From an uncultured Clostridia bacterium (GTDB lineage: Bacteria > Bacillota > Clostridia > Christensenellales > CAG-314): a stretch of DNA of 7,164 nucleotides. The translations under genes were made by a program, and so were the position numbers. Under the pieces are notes generated by a model. It was not told where the DNA came from. It did not search any database and saw nothing but the letters and a program-made list of their open reading frames with translations. The stretch covers positions 1-7,164 of the forward strand of contig CAKRAM010000123.1 of assembly GCA_934294965.1 (NCBI GenBank), read 5' to 3'. Every line of letters starts with the position of its first letter. Within the stretch, counting starts at the first letter, position 1. This document shows, one piece after another, positions 6,586-7,164 of this stretch.

Positions 6586-7164
6586 ATGAAAAGTATGACC
6601 GGATACGGCAAAGCCGTTGCAACCGACGGAGTAAGGGAACTTACGGTAGAACTGAAAAGCGTAAATCACCGTTTTTTGGACATATCCACCAAAATTCCGC
6701 GTGCGTTTATCGCCTATGAGGACGTTATTCGCAGTTGCCTGTCGGCAGGATTAAATCGCGGACACGTTGACGTTTTCGTAAACTACAAACTGTCCGACGG
6801 TGCGGACAAGGAAGTTCAAGTCAACACAAAACTTGCTAGCAGTTACGTAGCGGCGGCAAAAACCGTCAAAGAACTTTTTCCCGAGTTGAAGGACGATTTT
6901 ACGGTGTCTTCGGTGCTGCGTAGCCCGGACGTGCTGGAATTGGTACAAAGCGAGGACGACGAAGGACAAATAAGAAGTTTGCTTATCTCCGCCACAAACC
7001 AAGCCGTGGAAAAACTCAATGCGATGCGAGAAACCGAAGGCAACAAACTTCGCGAAGATTTGCTAACGAAAATTCAAAATATCGAGTCGCTGCTTACAAC
7101 TGTAAAAAAGTATGCTCCGCTGGTTGCACTGCAGTATCGTGACAAGTTGACAGCGCGCATAACC
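6586..7164 (+). CDS. yicC: YicC/YloC family endoribonuclease, 5' part (3' end outside window)
   Basis: An open frame of 193 codons runs off the window end; the family is usually about 290 residues, so about 100 C-terminal residues are missing. The N-terminus MKSMTGYGKA and VELKSVNHRFLDI (21-33) are hallmarks of the YicC-like N-terminal domain. NRGHVDV (57-63) fits its usual RG(K/H)V segment. RETEGNKL (148-155) and QYRDKLTARI (183-192) match the region leading into the C-terminal DUF1708 domain. B. subtilis YloC has been described as an endoribonuclease, and E. coli YicC affects small-RNA decay; the cellular targets in this organism are unknown. In many Bacillota this gene is followed by gmk and rpoZ, which cannot be checked here. 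It has its own promoter directly upstream. It is confidently assigned to the family, with function inferred from it. Confidence 0.95.
   Translation, partial: MKSMTGYGKAVATDGVRELTVELKSVNHRFLDISTKIPRAFIAYEDVIRSCLSAGLNRGHVDVFVNYKLSDGADKEVQVNTKLASSYVAAAKTVKELFPELKDDFTVSSVLRSPDVLELVQSEDDEGQIRSLLISATNQAVEKLNAMRETEGNKLREDLLTKIQNIESLLTTVKKYAPLVALQYRDKLTARIT

Noticed and set aside
6430..6669. Minus-strand frame with a cysteine-rich stretch (CLDMCDFCIPC) across the ligA-yicC gap
   Set aside because: It would start inside yicC and run through the yicC promoter, no good ribosome binding site was noticed, and the cysteines cover only a short part. Most likely chance.

Overview
The window looks like an ordinary housekeeping stretch of a Bacillota chromosome, most likely from an uncultured Clostridia-type bacterium. 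The clues are GGAGG/GAGG-type ribosome binding sites, a TTG start, a PcrA-type helicase next to ligA, and a LigA whose active-site variants (TRGNG, NARNAAAG, RATLNN, RRSNDVIPE) match, from memory, the clostridial LigA subtype rather than the E. coli type. I cannot place it more precisely by reading alone. All genes are on the + strand.

Layout: positions 1-786 hold the 3' part of tyrS (tyrosyl-tRNA synthetase, 5' end outside the window). It is followed at short spacing by a YigZ/IMPACT family gene (828-1451), a flavin reductase-like FMN protein (1476-2126), pcrA/uvrD (2136-4355, TTG start) and ligA (4422-6359). The gaps are 41, 24, 9 and 66 bases and no convincing terminator lies between these genes, so they probably form one transcription unit. 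After ligA comes a 226-base AT-rich intergenic region (6360-6585). It carries a good sigma-A promoter with an extended -10 (TTGAAA - 17 bases - TATTAT) that drives yicC/yloC (6586 to the window end, 3' end missing).

Functionally, PcrA (3'-5' helicase for repair and transcription-replication conflicts) and LigA (NAD-dependent nick sealing) form a DNA maintenance pair. TyrS serves translation, YicC is linked to RNA decay, and YigZ and the flavin protein have no firmly assigned substrate here. pcrB, often seen beside pcrA-ligA in Bacilli, is not next to pcrA here.

I found no CRISPR array, mobile element, RNA gene or sign of a novel defence or metabolic system. The most interesting non-coding signal is a perfect 10-base inverted repeat (arms 6504-6513 and 6528-6537) whose right arm contains the whole -35 box of the yicC promoter. 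That is the geometry of an operator.
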